Source: Clostridiales bacterium DTU092 (GTDB taxonomy: Bacteria; Bacillota; Clostridia; Caldicoprobacterales; Caldicoprobacteraceae). Taken from it: DNA of 7,295 nucleotides. The position numbers and the translations under genes are program-made. The notes beneath the pieces were generated by a model. It was not told the DNA's origin, searched no databases, and saw nothing but the letters and a program-made list of their open reading frames with translations. The DNA is taken from NCBI GenBank assembly GCA_001513505.1, contig LFTM01000119.1:5363-12657 (forward strand). Direction: 5' to 3'. Shown piece after piece: positions 5,704 through 7,295 of the stretch (the first letter of the stretch is position 1; each line of letters starts with the position of its first letter).

Positions 5704-7295
5704 TCACCCTTTTGATCTCGCAACCCTGACAACACAACCATGATAGAAGTCCGGAAAATGAAGCTGGTCTCCATTCAAAGATACACTTCCCGGATTCTCA
5801 CCACAAAACCAGTAAGCCTCGGCGTTTACGGCGCCATCTATCGTGATCGTCAAACCGGTAATGAGCTGGGGTTCAAGACCGTCGCGAAGAATGTAATCCC
5901 ATCGATCCGATTTATTTCTTACGAATAACAGCGTATGGTTTTCCCCTTCCAATGCCAGTATCCAAACATCGGAACTGGAATAATCAGCGGTTTTAAACCT
6001 TTCCTGATCGACTTTTACACCCTCCAGAACATCTTTTAATGGTTTATAGTATTTCCACAGATTTTTTGCTTCCACATATTCTCCCCAGTGCCATATATGA
6101 CCTGATCCTGCGGCACCGGCAAAAAACGCCGGATATGTAACATCGTGGAATATAAGCCCCTTATGATCACACAGATAGAAGCGGAAGGGTCCGGTATGCC
6201 TGTCATTAACAGCGCCTGTCTCCGTCAATATAACAGGCTTGTCTTCCCTGCGGCTTCTGACAACCGCATCAACTGAAAACAATACGGGATCTTCTGTGCT
6301 TATATCCCAGGGCGCACCCTGATCAAGATAACGATGAACCTGTTGAAATTCCATTTCTTCCATATCTCTGAAACTGTCCTGAACTTTTTGCTTCCACGTC
6401 TCATCAAAGCTTCCAAGGGAATTGGTTACCAGATTTCTGGGAGAACGCTTTTTAATCTCCGGAAGCATCCTTTTTGTCCATCCATAAACCGACTCAAAGC
6501 AGGCATCCCCGCAATCGATCTCGTTCCAGAGCTCCCAGGAAAAGACCACGGGATCATTCCAGTACCGGTTAATATACGGTTCAATATCCTTTAACCATAT
6601 TTCGTTCCACCGGGGATCATTAAACCACCTTTCAATATCCGTCATTTCCTCACCGGTCTCGGGATCCCGCATCTTCCGGTAGAAAAATGAACTTGTATTT
6701 GTAAAGGTGCGGAAGTGTTCAAAACACATCTTTAATCTAATACCGTATTTCCGCGCAATTTCCACCACCTTGTCCAACCTGGCCATTGCCTTTAAATCGT
6801 GAACGCCGGGCGTTTCGGTCCTGATTTCGAAATATTTGGATGACAGCCAAAGCCTTGCATAGTTGCCACCATTTTCTGAAAGCTCCCGCATCCACCTTTC
6901 ATATGTAAGACTTCCCGGTGTTGCTCTGTGATGTGAACGCTCAAAGTGGTCCCCTCCGGCTGGTAATGCATAATAATCACAGCTGACCAGATTTAATCCA
7001 ATCGGAACATAGGGATCCCCATTTGAATATGCAAAATAACGGCTATCCTTTGGGCTCACTACTACATAGCCGGGATTGACGCTATCAACGCATTCAAATA
7101 CTCCCCCGGCAACAGCTTTACCCTGGTAAAGGGCTTCCCAGTGGTACTCCCCTGCCATCAATGGAGTATATCTGGCCGCCAGCCTGATATCGCCTGTCTG
7201 TTCCACCGATTCATAACCATGATGATCATACTCGAACTTTACAGGCATGTCCTTGAACACCGGACCAGTTTCAGCCGTTCCGTCAGGAGCTATAT
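5704..7295 (-). CDS. Clan GH-A (GH5-like) glycoside hydrolase, N-terminus beyond right edge
   Basis: A retaining (beta/alpha)8-barrel glycosidase. The frame is open to the right edge, so the true start is probably outside. An in-frame GTG at 7260 has no ribosome binding site upstream and would cut an N-terminal beta domain of DUF5060 type. Numbering from that GTG, the N-terminal beta domain is about 1-65 (AARYTPLMAGEYHWEALYQG). The barrel starts at YFAYSNGDPYVPIGLNL (75-91), the usual opening of DUF4038/GH5-like enzymes. WELWNEID (242-249) gives the acid/base E247 and VILTETGA (343-350) the nucleophile E347, so both catalytic residues are present. IWHWGEYV (389-396) near the barrel end may help bind sugar. 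Residues 415-518 form a beta-rich C-terminal domain. The gene is the first visible one of the cluster. Whether it is secreted cannot be told without its N-terminus; the substrate is unknown. Confidence 0.9.
   Translation of the reverse strand, partial: IAPDGTAETGPVFKDMPVKFEYDHHGYESVEQTGDIRLAARYTPLMAGEYHWEALYQGKAVAGGVFECVDSVNPGYVVVSPKDSRYFAYSNGDPYVPIGLNLVSCDYYALPAGGDHFERSHHRATPGSLTYERWMRELSENGGNYARLWLSSKYFEIRTETPGVHDLKAMARLDKVVEIARKYGIRLKMCFEHFRTFTNTSSFFYRKMRDPETGEEMTDIERWFNDPRWNEIWLKDIEPYINRYWNDPVVFSWELWNEIDCGDACFESVYGWTKRMLPEIKKRSPRNLVTNSLGSFDETWKQKVQDSFRDMEEMEFQQVHRYLDQGAPWDISTEDPVLFSVDAVVRSRREDKPVILTETGAVNDRHTGPFRFYLCDHKGLIFHDVTYPAFFAGAAGSGHIWHWGEYVEAKNLWKYYKPLKDVLEGVKVDQERFKTADYSSSDVWILALEGENHTLLFVRNKSDRWDYILRDGLEPQLITGLTITIDGAVNAEAYWFCGENPGSVSLNGDQLHFPDFYHGCVVRVARSKG

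Overview
The window looks like chromosomal DNA from an endospore-forming, low-to-moderate GC member of the Firmicutes, most likely a plant-polysaccharide-degrading Clostridia relative. The evidence is a GerA-family spore germinant receptor subunit, strong purine-rich Shine-Dalgarno sites, sigma-A-like promoters and a cluster of glycosidase genes. The species cannot be named from the sequence. All recognisable genes lie on the minus strand, so they read from right to left.

From right to left, the first block (7295 to 2259) is a three-gene carbohydrate cluster. It starts with a clan GH-A (GH5-like) glycosidase whose N-terminus lies off the right edge. Next is a trehalase/GH63/MGH1-like (alpha/alpha)6-barrel glycosidase. 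Last is a CehA/McbA-type PHP-fold metallohydrolase with a beta-sandwich N-terminal domain. Gaps of 97 and 159 bp and a common direction fit one operon, perhaps with an internal promoter before the second gene. Neither complete protein has a signal peptide, so both probably act in the cytosol on imported oligosaccharides or glycosides. The exact substrates cannot be read from the sequence.

The second block is a single tRNA-Val(CAC) gene at 2025-2100. It has encoded CCA, a consensus promoter (TTGACA, 17 bp, TATAAT) and its own GNRA-loop terminator, so it forms an independent transcription unit.

The third block (1 to about 1985) holds a GerA-type germinant receptor A subunit, open through the left edge, with a roughly 220-bp upstream region. 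That region is rich in dyads and repeated TGCAC/GTGCA motifs and may hold regulatory sites. The receptor would sit in the spore inner membrane with B and C subunits, which are presumably encoded beyond the left edge.

No mobile element, CRISPR array or phage gene is visible. The parts most worth a second look are the glycosidase/CehA-like combination with its altered metal motifs, the short sequence between the two genes at 3945-4103, and the repeated motifs upstream of the germination gene.
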